From Williamsia sp. 1138 (GTDB lineage Bacteria; Actinomycetota; Actinomycetes; Mycobacteriales; Mycobacteriaceae), in contig NZ_MJEJ02000044.1 of NCBI RefSeq assembly GCF_002095435.2, positions 62,001-126,000 on the forward strand: DNA of 64,000 nt, in the 5' to 3' direction. The notes under the pieces were generated by a model, which was given only the letters and a program-made list of their open reading frames with translations, did no database searches and was not told the origin of the DNA. This document shows, in pieces, positions 12,138-24,927 of this stretch; the first letter of the stretch is position 1; every line of letters begins with the position of its first letter. Both the position numbers and the translations under genes were made by a program.

Positions 12138-12205
12138 GACGTGGCCGCGCTCACGCCTGTTTCGGCACGGTCGGCGGGAGTTTCGGCACGGTCGGCGGGA
12201 GCCAT
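12134..12205 (-). CDS. Micro-ORF with a duplicated heptapeptide bridging bioF and bioD
   Basis: A 23-codon frame, [18 protein letters not shown] plus SAATS. Its ATG lies 1 nt after the bioF TGA and its TGA overlaps the bioD ATG (ATGA). It contains two copies of a 21-bp repeat (about 12157-12199), giving PADRAET twice. No strong Shine-Dalgarno of its own, so expression would depend on coupling. It may act only as a ribosome bridge; whether the peptide is stable is unknown. Confidence 0.45.
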   Translation of the reverse strand: MAPADRAETPADRAETGVSAATS

Positions 12206-12206
12206 G

Positions 12207-13349
12207 TCAGATCTCGGCGAGCACGGAGTTGACCACCTCGGCCACGTTCGTGATGTCGTCGTCTGTGAGGTCGGCGCGAACCGTGAGCCGCAGTCGTGAC
12301 GTGCCCGGCGGGACCGAGGGCGGCCGGAAACAGCCGACGAGGACTCCACGGTCCCGGCAACGCTGGGCCGCGTCGAGAGCGCGGGCCGGATCGCCGAGGA
12401 CGATCGACACCACAGCGGCCTCCGGAACTTCTCCGCCACACAGTTGAGCGAGGCGCGCGGCATTCGACCGCACACGGACCGCGAGTTCGGGGCGATGCCG
12501 CAACAGGGTCAACGCCGCCTGCGCGGCGCCGACAGCCGCCGGCGCGAGCCCGGTGTCGAAGATGAAACTCCGGGCCCGGTCGATGAGGTGATCGCGGACT
12601 GCTGCCGAGCCGAGCACCACTCCCCCCTGAGAGCCCAGCGACTTCGACAGCACCGCGGTCGCAACGAGGTCAGGGGCTCCGGACAGTCCCGCCTCGTGCA
12701 GGACGCCGCGCCCACCGGCACCGCGGATACCCAGCGCGTGCGCCTCGTCCACGAGCAGGACGGCGTTGTGGTCGCGGGCGGCGGCATACAGGCGCGTCAC
12801 CGGGGCGATGGCACCGTCGATGGAGTACACGGAGTCGGTGACCACCATGGCGCGCTCTTCGGTCCGCTCGCCGAGCTCGCGCCGCACTGCGTCGTGGTCA
12901 CCGCGATCGACCACCACGACACGTGCGCGCGACAGGCGACATCCGTCGATCAACGACGCGTGCGCGCCACCGTCGCTGACTATCAGGTCACCACGTCCCA
13001 TGAGCGCCGAGACGGCCCCCACGTTCCCCAGATACCCGGACGAGAACACGAGCGCAGCCTCGTACTCCAGAAAAGCCGCGAGGTCGGCCTCGAGTTCGGC
13101 GTGCAACGTGGTGGTACCCGTCACGAGCCGCGACGACGTGGCGCCGCCGCCCCAGCGCTCCAGAGCGTCCCGGGCGCCCGCGATCACCGACGGTTCGCGG
13201 GACAGCCCGAGATAGTCGTTGGACGCCAGGTTCAGCAGGTCGCTCTCGGCGGCACGCGGCACCAACGTGCGATGCAGGCCCGCGGCCGCGCGCACATCCG
13301 CGGCCTCGTCAAGCCAGCTGAGCGCGGTCGCCGTGTCGGAAGATGTCAT
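12207..13349 (-). CDS. bioF: 8-amino-7-oxononanoate synthase
   Basis: PLP-dependent condensation of pimeloyl thioester with alanine, the first ring-building step of biotin. The 380-aa product has LASNDYLGLS, the cofactor region FSSGYLGN, DSVYSIDGAIAP, LLVDEAHALG and the Schiff-base lysine in LSKSLGSQGG. ATG 13347-13349 gives an N-terminus ending in the ALSWLDEAA block as in homologues; a GTG at 13374-13376 is also possible, and neither has a clear ribosome site. It follows bioA by about 70 nt. Confidence 0.93.
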   Translation of the reverse strand: MTSSDTATALSWLDEAADVRAAAGLHRTLVPRAAESDLLNLASNDYLGLSREPSVIAGARDALERWGGGATSSRLVTGTTTLHAELEADLAAFLEYEAALVFSSGYLGNVGAVSALMGRGDLIVSDGGAHASLIDGCRLSRARVVVVDRGDHDAVRRELGERTEERAMVVTDSVYSIDGAIAPVTRLYAAARDHNAVLLVDEAHALGIRGAGGRGVLHEAGLSGAPDLVATAVLSKSLGSQGGVVLGSAAVRDHLIDRARSFIFDTGLAPAAVGAAQAALTLLRHRPELAVRVRSNAARLAQLCGGEVPEAAVVSIVLGDPARALDAAQRCRDRGVLVGCFRPPSVPPGTSRLRLTVRADLTDDDITNVAEVVNSVLAEI

Positions 13350-13418
13350 CGGATTCACTGCCAAAGAGCGTCTCACAGGCCACGTTGTCGCCTCTCACCC
13401 ACTACGGCTGCCGGACAC

Positions 13419-14747
13419 TCAGTGCCGCACCGGCCCGGTCACCGCCGCGACTGCTGCGCCGATACCACCGATGATGGCCTCGAGGTCGTCATCGGAGCAG
13501 ATGAACGGCGGCATCGTGTAGACGAGGTCGCGGAAAGGCCGCAACCAGACGCCCGCGTCGACCGCGGCATCGGTCGCCGGGCCCATGTCAACCGGCTGCT
13601 CCAGCTGCACGACGCCGATCGCGCCTTTGACCCGGACCTCCCGCACACCCGGCAGCGAGGCCAACGGGACCAGTCCGGTGATCAGACGTTCTTCGATGTG
13701 CGCCACCCGCGTTTGCCACGGCGAGGCCAGCAACAGTTCGGTCGATGCCAGGGCCACCGCACACGTCAGCGGATTGGCCATGAAGGTCGGACCGTGCGCC
13801 AGCACCCCGACCTCCGAGCGGGAGATGGTCTCGGCGATGGTGCGGGTACACAGGGTCGCGGCCATCGACAGGTAGCCACCGGTGAGCGCTTTGCCCAGGC
13901 ACATGATGTCGGGCGACACCCCTGCATGGTCTGCGGCGAACAGCGCGCCGGTACGGCCGAACCCGGTGGCGATCTCATCGAAGATGAGCAGCAGGCCGTG
14001 CTCGTCGCAGATCCGGCGCAGCTCGGTCAGGTAACGCGCGTCATGGAATCTCATTCCACCGGCACCTTGCACGACCGGTTCCACGATGACCGCGGCGAGT
14101 TCACCCGCGTGTACGGCGACCACATTCTCCAGATGTGTGACGTAATCGGCCGAGAACTCCGCAGGGGGTGCGTCGGCGAACACCTGCGGCGTCAACACGT
14201 CGGTCCACAGGGTGTGCATGCCACCTTCGGGATCGCAGACGCTCATCGGGGTGAACGTGTCACCGTGATATCCGCCGCGCCAGGTCAGCAGTCGGGTTCG
14301 CCGCGACTCGCCGCGCGCCCGCCAAAACTGCAACGCCATCTTCACCGCCACCTCTACCGAGACAGATCCCGAGTCACAGAAGAAGACGGTGCGCAATGGC
14401 TCGGGCGTGATCTCGACGAGCAGTTCGGCCAGGCGAGCTGCCGGTTCGTGGGTCAGGCCACCGAACATGACGTGTGCCATCGCGTCGAGCTGGCGGCGCG
14501 CAGCCTCGTCGAGAACCGGATGGGCATAGCCGTGAATAGCGGCCCACCACGAACTCATCCCGTCGACGACGGTGGTCCCGTCGTCGAACGTCAGCCGGAC
14601 GCCGGCTGCCGACCGCACGACCCGTGGCGCCGGTGCGGGGTGCGGCAGGGTCCCGTACGGATGCCAGATCAACTCGGAATCGAGGCGCACTATCTCCTGC
14701 GCCGACATCGGTGCTCGGGGGTTCTCGAACTCGGGCAATGGGGGCAC
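13419..14747 (-). CDS. bioA: Adenosylmethionine-8-amino-7-oxononanoate aminotransferase
   Basis: PLP transaminase using S-adenosylmethionine as amino donor to make diaminopelargonate. The 442-aa protein shows [73 protein letters not shown] and the cofactor lysine in [15 protein letters not shown] start (14745-14747) preceded by GGTGGAG. First gene of the biotin operon bioA-bioF-bioD-bioB-bsaP-DUF2567. A TAGAAT hexamer at 14790-14795 (minus strand) is a candidate -10. I recognise no BioQ-type operator. Confidence 0.95.
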   Translation of the reverse strand: MPPLPEFENPRAPMSAQEIVRLDSELIWHPYGTLPHPAPAPRVVRSAAGVRLTFDDGTTVVDGMSSWWAAIHGYAHPVLDEAARRQLDAMAHVMFGGLTHEPAARLAELLVEITPEPLRTVFFCDSGSVSVEVAVKMALQFWRARGESRRTRLLTWRGGYHGDTFTPMSVCDPEGGMHTLWTDVLTPQVFADAPPAEFSADYVTHLENVVAVHAGELAAVIVEPVVQGAGGMRFHDARYLTELRRICDEHGLLLIFDEIATGFGRTGALFAADHAGVSPDIMCLGKALTGGYLSMAATLCTRTIAETISRSEVGVLAHGPTFMANPLTCAVALASTELLLASPWQTRVAHIEERLITGLVPLASLPGVREVRVKGAIGVVQLEQPVDMGPATDAAVDAGVWLRPFRDLVYTMPPFICSDDDLEAIIGGIGAAVAAVTGPVRH

Positions 14748-14835
14748 TGCTCCACCCTAGTGAGCCCCGTACGGCGTTCCCGGCCGGGGATTCTAAGCAA
14801 GAGCAGGTACATTACGTGCCGGAACAGCCAACCCG

Positions 14836-17112
14836 ATGCTGGGAAGCAACACATATTTCAGCGCAACCGGACAAGTGAGACACAACCAGTTGACAGCCTC
14901 GCCCAGTGTGGAAAGTCGGCCGCCGTCGGTTCCAGCCGACACCGTGCCCTCGTATCGCACTGATCTCGACGGCCTTCGCGGCCTCGCCATCGTGCTGGTG
15001 GCGTGCTTTCACATCTGGTTCGGACGGGTCTCCGGCGGCGTCGACGTATTCCTCACCCTCTCCGGCTACTTCTTCGTCGGATCGCTGCTCCGCCATGTGA
15101 TCGTCAGCCAGGACGATCGCGCGACGCTCTGGCACACCGTCGATCCGACGAAGCGGCTCACCCGGCTCGCGAGGCGACTGTTGCCTGCGCTGGTGGCAAT
15201 CCTCATCGTGATCAGCCTGGGCACGTTGCTGATCTTTCCCCAGACGAGATGGGTGTCGACCGGCAAAGAGGTCATCGCAAGCCTCTTCTACTACCAGAAC
15301 TGGCATCTGGCCTTCAATTCGCAGGACTACACCGCGGCCAGCTCGGCCAACAGCCCCCTCCAGCACCTGTGGTCGATGTCGGTGCAGGGCCAGTTCTTCG
15401 TCATCACGATGCTCACCGCGCTGGTGTTCGCGGGTGCGATCAAGCTGCTGGTGCGGGCCGGCGTGACAAAGCTGGCCGATCCGACCGTGATCCGGGTGGT
15501 GGTGTTCCTCGCCATCCTCGGTGTCGCCGCGGTGTCCTTCTACTGGGCTCACATGCGCATGGAGGTCAACCAGCAGTTCAACTACTACGACACGATCTCC
15601 CGCGCGTGGGAACCGCTCGCCGGCGGACTCCTCGCGATCTGGATGCCGAAGTGGCGGGTGCCCAACGTCATCCGCAGTCTGGTGGCCATCGTCGCCCTGG
15701 GCATGATCATCACCTGCGGGTGGTGGATCGTCGGGGTCGAGCAGTACCCGGGACCATGGGCGCTGGTCCCCGTGTTGTCGACCCTCGCCATCATCTGGGC
15801 CGGCGCGACAGGCCTGCAGCACGGCCCGAAAACGGATCAACCGTTGGTCAACCAGGGGCTCTCGACGCGGCAGATGGTGTGGCTCGGTTCGATCTCCTAC
15901 GCGTTGTACCTCTGGCACTGGCCGCTGCTGATCTTCTATCTGACCTGGCGGGACAAGAACCACGCCTCGATCGTCGAAGGCACCGTACTGATCGCGGTGT
16001 CGATCGCGATGGCGTGGCTGACCAAGCGATACATCGAGGAGCCGCTCCGGGCTCCGCGGTCGGTGTCCATCCACAAAGAGTCACCACCGCACAAGGGCAG
16101 TCCGACTCGGCACCACCATGCGGCCCACGCCGCACCCGTCAGCCCGTGGCGCGAGCGGATGCTGAACTACACCACCGTGGTCACGACGATGCTGGTGGTC
16201 GGCGCCATTCTGATGACCGCAGGCTTCAAGGCCTGGGACTACCACGTCGAACACATGACCGTGGACACGACGAATCTCGACCCACGGGTGTATCCGGGAG
16301 CCCGCGCCCTGCTCGAGAACGCTCCGGTCCCCCACGTCGACCCGCAGCCGTCGCCGCTACAGGTCGTCAAGGATCTGCCCGCGACGTCGTTCAACGGCCA
16401 CATCAGCGACTTCAAGGACGACGGTGTGCACGTCGGTGTCTACGGGGATCCGTTGGCCACCAAGACGATTGCTCTTGCCGGAGGGTCACATGCCGAGATG
16501 TGGATCACCGCGCTCGACGCGATCGGCAAACAGAACCACTTCAAGATCAAGACCTACCTGAAGATGGGCTGTCCGCTGTCGACAGAACTGGTCCCGAAAC
16601 AGGCCGGTGTGCCGTACCCGCAATGTCACGATTGGGTCGAGAAGGTGGTGCCCCAGATCATCGCCGACAAACCCGACGCGGTGTTCACCAACACCACGCG
16701 ACCTCGGGACTATGAGCCGGGCGACTGGGTTCCCGACGACTACCTGCCGATCTTCGACCAGTTCGGCGAGGCAGACATCCCGGTGCTCGGCATCCGTGAC
16801 ACGTCCTGGCCGCACAACGGCGCCGGGTCGATCAACACCCCGGATTGTCTTTCCAACAACGATGTCGACGAGTGCTCCACGTCGCGCGCGTCATCATTCG
16901 CCGCCACGAACCCGACGCTGGACATCGTGCAGGAGCACCCGAATGTGCTTCCGCTCGACCTGACCGACGGCATGTGCACCGAAACACAGTGCCCCGCAGT
17001 TGTGGGGAACATCATCGTCTACCACGACCTCCACCATCTCAGCGCCACGTTCGTCCGTAGCCTGATCCCCGAATTGCAGCGCCAGATGCAGGCCGCGCTG
17101 CCCTGGACCTGA
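14836..17112 (+). CDS. AT3 acyltransferase fused to a C-terminal SGNH domain (OafA/YrhL type)
   Basis: 758-aa membrane protein. Residues about 40-400 form the acyltransferase-3 domain: YRTDLDGLRGLAIVLVACFH opens helix 1, then GGVDVFLTLSGYFF, and WLGSISYALYLWHWPLL near its end. After a His/Pro-rich linker and one more membrane helix (about 447-465) comes an extracellular SGNH-like domain with block I AGGSHAEMW and the closing DLHHLS. These enzymes O-acylate cell-surface glycans or lipids. It corresponds to the M. tuberculosis gene beside treX (Rv1565c). Block I reads GGSH where GDSH is usual. TACATT (14808-14813) is a possible -10. Confidence 0.88.
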   Translation: MLGSNTYFSATGQVRHNQLTASPSVESRPPSVPADTVPSYRTDLDGLRGLAIVLVACFHIWFGRVSGGVDVFLTLSGYFFVGSLLRHVIVSQDDRATLWHTVDPTKRLTRLARRLLPALVAILIVISLGTLLIFPQTRWVSTGKEVIASLFYYQNWHLAFNSQDYTAASSANSPLQHLWSMSVQGQFFVITMLTALVFAGAIKLLVRAGVTKLADPTVIRVVVFLAILGVAAVSFYWAHMRMEVNQQFNYYDTISRAWEPLAGGLLAIWMPKWRVPNVIRSLVAIVALGMIITCGWWIVGVEQYPGPWALVPVLSTLAIIWAGATGLQHGPKTDQPLVNQGLSTRQMVWLGSISYALYLWHWPLLIFYLTWRDKNHASIVEGTVLIAVSIAMAWLTKRYIEEPLRAPRSVSIHKESPPHKGSPTRHHHAAHAAPVSPWRERMLNYTTVVTTMLVVGAILMTAGFKAWDYHVEHMTVDTTNLDPRVYPGARALLENAPVPHVDPQPSPLQVVKDLPATSFNGHISDFKDDGVHVGVYGDPLATKTIALAGGSHAEMWITALDAIGKQNHFKIKTYLKMGCPLSTELVPKQAGVPYPQCHDWVEKVVPQIIADKPDAVFTNTTRPRDYEPGDWVPDDYLPIFDQFGEADIPVLGIRDTSWPHNGAGSINTPDCLSNNDVDECSTSRASSFAATNPTLDIVQEHPNVLPLDLTDGMCTETQCPAVVGNIIVYHDLHHLSATFVRSLIPELQRQMQAALPWT

Positions 17113-17197
17113 CCACCACATTCACCGGCCGTTCCGCGCTGATGCACCCGCCCGCGCTGGACATGCCACCCGCTCCACCGACAAGTAGGGTCAAGCC

Positions 17198-17217
17198 ATG
17201 AAAAAACGAGGGTGCAG

Positions 17218-17221
<4 letters not shown>
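17198..17221 (+). CDS. Seven-codon leader micro-ORF before treX
   Basis: ATG at 17198 reads MKKRGCR and stops with TGA that overlaps the treX ATG (ATGA, 17218-17221). The treX ribosome site (GAGGG) lies inside it. It may be translated and couple to treX, or be chance. Confidence 0.3.
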
Positions 17222-19659
<2,438 letters not shown>

Positions 19660-19691
19660 CCACCCGTACTCGAACAAGCACCGGAGCTCCC

Positions 19692-22019
19692 ATGATCCTG
19701 CCGCTCACGGCAACCTATCGGCTTCAGCTACACGCCGAGTTCACGTTCGCCGACGCGATCGAGCACCTCGATCACTATGCGGCTCTCGGGGTGAGCCACC
19801 TGTATCTCTCGCCGATCCAGACCGCTCAGGCCGGGTCGAACCACGGCTACGACTGGGTGCCGCCGCCCGAGGTGTCCCCGGTGCTCGGTGGAATCGAGGG
19901 ACTCCGCGCGCTGAGGGCGGCAGCGGCGGCGCGCGACATCGGTCTCATCGTCGACATCGTCCCCAACCACACCGGGGTGGAGGATCCGAGGCAGAATCCG
20001 TGGTGGTGGGATGTCCTGCGGCTCGGCAGCTCGTCGGAGTACTTCAGCTACTTCGACATCGACTGGTCGAAAGACAATGGCGCCGAAGGCAAGATCGCTC
20101 TACCCGTCCTCGGCTCCGCCGACGATCTCGAGGCCCTCGAGATCGACACCAGCGGCACTGAAGCTGAGCTCGCCTTCTACGAACACCGATTCCCCCTGGC
20201 GCCGGGCACCTACGACCCGGCGAACCCGGCGCCGGCCACGACCGTGCACCGGGAGCAGGCGTATCGGCTGGTGCCCTGGAACGTGGGTGTCATCGGCTAC
20301 CGGCGGTTCTTCTCCGTCAACGGTCTCGCGGGTCTGCGACAGGAAGATCCTGCCGTGTACGCCGCCACCCACACCCTCGTCCGGCAACTGGTCGCCGAGG
20401 ATCTCACGGACGGGATCCGGGTCGATCATCCGGACGGCCTCGCCGACCCCGTCGGCTACCTCGAAAACCTGCGGGCCGACATCGGCCCGGATCGCGTACT
20501 GCTGATCGAGAAGATCCTGTCCCGCTCCGAACCCCTGGATCCGTCGTTACCAGTCGATGGCACCACGGGCTACGAGGCGTTGCGCGCCGTCGGCGCAGTA
20601 CTGGTCGACCCCGAGGGGGAAGGCCCGATGGGCGATCTGCACCAGCGCTACAGCGGTGACCGCGGCGACAACCTGTGGTTGGAAGCCACCGAACGACACC
20701 TCAAACTCTCGATCCTCGACGAGACGTTTCCCGCCGAGAGGGCACGGCTTCGACGAACGCTTGCGGCTACCGCCCACGGCGCCGACGTGCCCGCGAACGA
20801 GGATCTCGACGCCGCGATCGGCGCGGTGGTGGCCGGCCTCGGCGTGTACCGCAGCGACTATCCCGTTCTGTCGGGCACGCTCGAGTCGCTTCTCGACACC
20901 GAGCGGAAGCGGCTCCCCGCACTGTCGCCATCTTTCGATCTGATCGGTACGGCCGGCACGTCCGATGCCGAGTCGCGGGCCCGCCTGGCGCAGGTCTGCG
21001 GTGCGGTGACGGCGAAGAGCGTCGAGGACTGCCTCTTCTACCGCACCGCACGACTGGTCAGCCTGCAAGAGGTCGGTGGTAGCCCGGGGGTTTTCGCGGA
21101 CTCCCTCGACGACTTCCATCACTTCAACGCCGACCGGGCGACGGCCTGGCCACGCGCGCTGACCTCTTTGTCGACGCACGACACCAAGCGCAGCGAAGAC
21201 GTCCGGGCTCGGATCGGGTTCCTGTCGCAGATTCCGGAACGTTGGTCGGAACTGGTCGACCGCTCCCAGGCCCGCAACCCCGCGCCGGCCGGCGTCACGG
21301 GATTGTTCCTGCGCCAGAACCTGTTCGGCGTATGGCCGGTGGACGGCGTGGTCGAGGGTCAGCTACGCACCCGCATACACGATTACGCGACGAAGGCGAT
21401 TCGCGAAGGCGGGGTCGGGACCACGTGGACCGACGTCGACGAGGCCTTCGAATCCGCCGTTCACGCCTGGCTGGATCAGATCTTCGACGGCCCGTGCGCC
21501 GACGACCTCACCGAACTCGTCCACCACACCCGCCGCCACCTCGAGTCCGATGCCGTAGTGCAAAAGGCGCTCGCTCTGCTGGGCCCCGGTATCCCCGACG
21601 TGTATCAGGGCACGGAGTGGTTCGACGATTCGCTGGTCGACCCGGACAATCGACGTCCGGTGGATTACGCGCAGTCCGTCGACCACCCCAAGGTGGCGGT
21701 CGTGCGCACCGCACTGCACCTGCGGCGCCGGCGACCAGAGGTGTTCGTGACCGGCGACTATCACGCCATCTCGGCCACCGGTCCTGCCGCAGCCCACGTC
21801 GTGGCCTTCGGGCGGGGTGAACCAGGAGCGGACGCCTCGGTGATCGTGGCCGGTTGCCGCTGGACCGCGCGACTGGACGAGAGCGCCTGGGAGCAGACGA
21901 CACTGGAGCTCCCGCCCGGGACGTGGCGAGAATTGCTGACCGGAACCGATTTCACCGGTAGCGTGGCGACGGCGCGGCTCGGAACCTCGGTCGCGATTCT
22001 CGAGCGTGCTGAGGAGTGA
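19692..22019 (+). CDS. treY: Maltooligosyl trehalose synthase
   Basis: GH13 enzyme that isomerises the reducing-end glucose of maltodextrin to an alpha-1,1 linkage. The 775-aa protein starts [13 protein letters not shown], the standard family opening, with GGAG 5 nt before ATG 19692; the frame is open back to 19656, but that start lacks a site. Motifs: DIVPNHTG, nucleophile Asp in [10 protein letters not shown], acid Glu in [19 protein letters not shown], and [12 protein letters not shown]. Second gene after treX. treZ, normally next, is about 19 kb away at 41076; instead xylB follows immediately. Confidence 0.95.
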   Translation: MILPLTATYRLQLHAEFTFADAIEHLDHYAALGVSHLYLSPIQTAQAGSNHGYDWVPPPEVSPVLGGIEGLRALRAAAAARDIGLIVDIVPNHTGVEDPRQNPWWWDVLRLGSSSEYFSYFDIDWSKDNGAEGKIALPVLGSADDLEALEIDTSGTEAELAFYEHRFPLAPGTYDPANPAPATTVHREQAYRLVPWNVGVIGYRRFFSVNGLAGLRQEDPAVYAATHTLVRQLVAEDLTDGIRVDHPDGLADPVGYLENLRADIGPDRVLLIEKILSRSEPLDPSLPVDGTTGYEALRAVGAVLVDPEGEGPMGDLHQRYSGDRGDNLWLEATERHLKLSILDETFPAERARLRRTLAATAHGADVPANEDLDAAIGAVVAGLGVYRSDYPVLSGTLESLLDTERKRLPALSPSFDLIGTAGTSDAESRARLAQVCGAVTAKSVEDCLFYRTARLVSLQEVGGSPGVFADSLDDFHHFNADRATAWPRALTSLSTHDTKRSEDVRARIGFLSQIPERWSELVDRSQARNPAPAGVTGLFLRQNLFGVWPVDGVVEGQLRTRIHDYATKAIREGGVGTTWTDVDEAFESAVHAWLDQIFDGPCADDLTELVHHTRRHLESDAVVQKALALLGPGIPDVYQGTEWFDDSLVDPDNRRPVDYAQSVDHPKVAVVRTALHLRRRRPEVFVTGDYHAISATGPAAAHVVAFGRGEPGADASVIVAGCRWTARLDESAWEQTTLELPPGTWRELLTGTDFTGSVATARLGTSVAILERAEE

Positions 22020-22021
22020 TG

Positions 22022-23419
22022 ATGACGCTGGTCGCCGGAATCGACTCGTCGACCCAGTCCAGCAAGGTGGTGGTGTGCGACACCGAAGACGGCCGGGTCG
22101 TACGCTCCGGCAGCGCACCGCATCCGCCCGGCACAGAGATCCACCCCGACAAGTGGTGGGACGCCCTGCAGCGCGCGATCGATGATGCCGGCGGCATCGA
22201 CGATGTTGCCGCGGTGTCGGTGGGAGCCCAGCAACACGGCATGATCTGTCTCGACGGGAGCGGCGCCGTGGTCCGAGACGCCCTGTTGTGGAACGACACC
22301 CGCTCCGACAGCGCAGCGACCGAGTTGATCGACGACCTCGGCGGACCGAAACCGTGGGTGGACGAAACCGGCCTTCTTCCCGTCGCGTCCTTCACCGTGT
22401 CGAAACTGAGATGGCTTGCCGACCACGAGCCCGAGAACGCCGATCGCACCGCAGCGGTGTGCCTTCCCCACGACTGGCTCAGTTGGCGTCTGTCGGGGTC
22501 GCCGGACATAGCTGACCTCTGGACCGACCGCAGCGACGCCAGCGGAACCGGTTACTTCAACGCCGGCACCGGCGAATACCACGACAATCTCTTGCGGTTG
22601 GCGCTCCGCGGACGACGGCCACTGCTTCCTCGCATCGCCGCACCGTCCGAGACCGCTGCCCACACCGCCGGCGGCGCAGGCCTCGGGGCCGGGGCAGGCG
22701 ACAATGCCGCCGCCGCGCTGGCCTTGGGTGCCGGACCCGGTGATTGTGTTGTGTCGCTGGGCACCTCGGGAGTGGTCAGCGCCGTCGGCGACCGATCCCC
22801 TGCCGACTACGACGGGCTTGTCGCCGGATTCGCCGATGCCACCGGCAGACAACTGCCACTTGTCTGCACGCTCAACGGCGCGCCGGTCCTCGCAGCAGTC
22901 GCGGATATGCTCGGTGTCGATTTCGAGACGTTCTCGGACCTCGCGTTGTCAGCGTCACCGGGAGCCGAGGGTCTGTCGTTGGTCCCCTACTTCGAGGGAG
23001 AACGATCGCCCAACCTGCCGCACACCCGTGGCGCTCTCCACGGGATGACCGGCCGAAACCTCAGCAACGCCAACATCGCTCGCGCAGGAATCGAAGGTCT
23101 GCTGTGCTCACTGCAGTACTGCGCCGAGCGCATCGTGGCGCAGGGCATCGAGATCAACCGGATCATCCTCGTCGGTGGAGGCGCCAGATCCGCGGCCGTA
23201 CGTGAGATCGCACCATCCATCTTCGGCTGCCCCGTCGTCGTGCCGGAGCCCGGCGAGTACGTCGCACTCGGGGCCGCCCGTCAGGCGGCGTGGACCCTGA
23301 CGAACTCCGACGAGCCGCCCGCCTGGACCGCAGCCGCCGAGAGCATCTACGAGGCCGATCCCGTTCCGGGTGTATACGAGCAGTATCAGGAGGCATCCGC
23401 ACTGACCGTCGGCCGTTGA
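22022..23419 (+). CDS. xylB: Xylulokinase (FGGY family)
   Basis: ATP-dependent kinase, probably D-xylulose to D-xylulose 5-phosphate. The 465-aa protein has [13 protein letters not shown] (phosphate loop), [11 protein letters not shown] and LWNDTRS typical of xylulokinases, [24 protein letters not shown] and the ATP-site [21 protein letters not shown] at 22011-22016 serves ATG 22022; the treY TGA (22017-22019) lies inside the same site, so translation follows treY closely. Although transcribed with trehalose genes, its function belongs to the polyol module that follows. Confidence 0.92.
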   Translation: MTLVAGIDSSTQSSKVVVCDTEDGRVVRSGSAPHPPGTEIHPDKWWDALQRAIDDAGGIDDVAAVSVGAQQHGMICLDGSGAVVRDALLWNDTRSDSAATELIDDLGGPKPWVDETGLLPVASFTVSKLRWLADHEPENADRTAAVCLPHDWLSWRLSGSPDIADLWTDRSDASGTGYFNAGTGEYHDNLLRLALRGRRPLLPRIAAPSETAAHTAGGAGLGAGAGDNAAAALALGAGPGDCVVSLGTSGVVSAVGDRSPADYDGLVAGFADATGRQLPLVCTLNGAPVLAAVADMLGVDFETFSDLALSASPGAEGLSLVPYFEGERSPNLPHTRGALHGMTGRNLSNANIARAGIEGLLCSLQYCAERIVAQGIEINRIILVGGGARSAAVREIAPSIFGCPVVVPEPGEYVALGAARQAAWTLTNSDEPPAWTAAAESIYEADPVPGVYEQYQEASALTVGR

Positions 23420-23422
23420 CGG

Positions 23423-24913
23423 TTACTCGAGCGTGCCTTGTCCAGCGGCCGTGAGCCGGCTCAGCGTCTCACGAGCACCCCTGCCGCGCAACGACTCCAG
23501 GGCCGAGAGGTACGGTCGGGTGAACCGGTCGTCCTCGGCGAGATCACCGAACAGGTCTGTGTTACCGACGAAGGCCAGTGGATCGTCGCGGCTCTTCTTC
23601 GCCAGCGGGACCAGGACATCAGCCAACGGGTCGACGACGTCGATGGGGTCTCCGTTTTCGTCCTCGCCCTCGGCATAGCGGGTCCAGCTCGCCACCACGG
23701 CGGCCGCCAATTCGACGTCACCACCGGTGGCCAGCTGACTCTTGATCACCGGAACCAGCCACTTCGGGATGCGGTCCGACGAGTCCTGGCAGAGCCGCGC
23801 GATGGTGTCGCCGATGGCCGGGTTCGAGAACCGCTCGATCAGGGTCTCCATGTACTCCTCCACGTCGACCCCCGGCGCGGGCAACAGAGTGGGCCGGGCC
23901 TCGTTGTTCATGTAGCCGCGGAGTAGTGCCCGCAGTAGCGGATCCTGTGCGGCGTCATGGACGTACCGGTAGCCCATCAGGTATCCGAAGTAGCAGAGGC
24001 CCTGATGGCTCGCGTTGAGCAGGCGGAGCTTCATCAACTCGTAGGGTCCGACATCGGATACCACCTGGACACCAACGGTTTCCAGCGCCGGACGGCCATC
24101 GGAGAACGAATCCTCGAGGACCCACTGGGTGAACGGTTCCGCGACCACCGGCCAGCGGTCTGCGACACCCGTGCGGTCTTCGACCTCGACCAACAACTCC
24201 GGCGCGGTGGCCGGCGTGATCCGGTCGACCATCGAGTTCGGAAAACAGGTGTTCTCGCTCATCCACGATGCCAGTTCGGGGTCTTTGAGTTCGGCGAACG
24301 CCGTGAACGTCGCACGGGCGATGTCTCCGTTGCCCTGGATGTTGTCGCAGGACATCACCGTGAAGGAAGGCAACCCCTGCGCTCGACGCCGCTCCAGCGC
24401 CGCGGTCACCAGACCGAACGTGGTCGCCGGCACCGCATCCGGTTCGAGGTCCGCGACCACAGCCGGATTGCTCGTGTCGAACGCACCGGTCGTCGGCGAG
24501 AAGTTGTAGCCACCCTCGGTGACGGTCAGCGACACGATGTGCGTCTCCGGCGCCGCCATCTTCGCGATCACGGCCTCAGGATCGTCCGGGGCATAAAGGT
24601 ATTGAGCGATCGATCCGATCACCGACGTCTCGACGGTGCCGTCGGGATGTTTGAGCGTCAGGGTGTACAGACCGTCCTGGGGTACCAGCGCGTCCCGCAT
24701 CCGGGCGTCGCTCGGCAACACCCCGACCCCGCAGATCGCCCACGTGCGGGACCCCGGGTCCGCGCTGATCAGCCGGTCGAGGTACATCGCCTCGTGGGCA
24801 CGGTGAAACCCGCCGACACCGAAATGCACGATGCCGCAGGTGAGCTCACCTCGCGGATAGTCGGGCACCGCGATCGACGTGATGTCGGGCAGCTGCTTGT
24901 TGTCCAGCGCCAT
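23423..24913 (-). CDS. Polyol dehydrogenase, long-chain mannitol/arabitol type
   Basis: 496-aa NAD-dependent secondary-alcohol dehydrogenase of the mannitol dehydrogenase family. Visible are the N-terminal Rossmann block (CGIVHFGVGGFHRAHEAMYLD), TVTEGGY, the segment VMSCDNIQGNG, and the catalytic K-x4-N-x2-H motif in KLRLLNASH. Mannitol 2-dehydrogenase and D-arabitol 4-dehydrogenase are both in this family; the adjacent xylulokinase favours a pentitol giving xylulose, but mannitol to fructose is possible. AAGGAGT precedes ATG 24911-24913. It is the second gene after the Zn polyol dehydrogenase (14-nt gap) and ends 3 nt from the xylB stop. Confidence 0.9.
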   Translation of the reverse strand: MALDNKQLPDITSIAVPDYPRGELTCGIVHFGVGGFHRAHEAMYLDRLISADPGSRTWAICGVGVLPSDARMRDALVPQDGLYTLTLKHPDGTVETSVIGSIAQYLYAPDDPEAVIAKMAAPETHIVSLTVTEGGYNFSPTTGAFDTSNPAVVADLEPDAVPATTFGLVTAALERRRAQGLPSFTVMSCDNIQGNGDIARATFTAFAELKDPELASWMSENTCFPNSMVDRITPATAPELLVEVEDRTGVADRWPVVAEPFTQWVLEDSFSDGRPALETVGVQVVSDVGPYELMKLRLLNASHQGLCYFGYLMGYRYVHDAAQDPLLRALLRGYMNNEARPTLLPAPGVDVEEYMETLIERFSNPAIGDTIARLCQDSSDRIPKWLVPVIKSQLATGGDVELAAAVVASWTRYAEGEDENGDPIDVVDPLADVLVPLAKKSRDDPLAFVGNTDLFGDLAEDDRFTRPYLSALESLRGRGARETLSRLTAAGQGTLE

Positions 24914-24927
24914 TGCCTACCAACTCC

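Noticed and set aside
14748-14835. BioQ operator in the bioA promoter region
   Set aside because: A weak symmetry GGTAC..GTGCC (14807-14821) is present but does not match a pattern I can recognise as BioQ.
12444-14963. 839-codon plus-strand open frame opposite bioF and bioA
   Set aside because: It is antisense to two clear biotin genes, has Arg/Gly/His-rich composition and no ribosome site; typical shadow of GC-rich coding DNA.
14812-16074. 420-codon minus-strand frame opposite the acyltransferase
   Set aside because: Antisense to a gene with clear AT3 motifs; His/Asp/Arg-rich noise.
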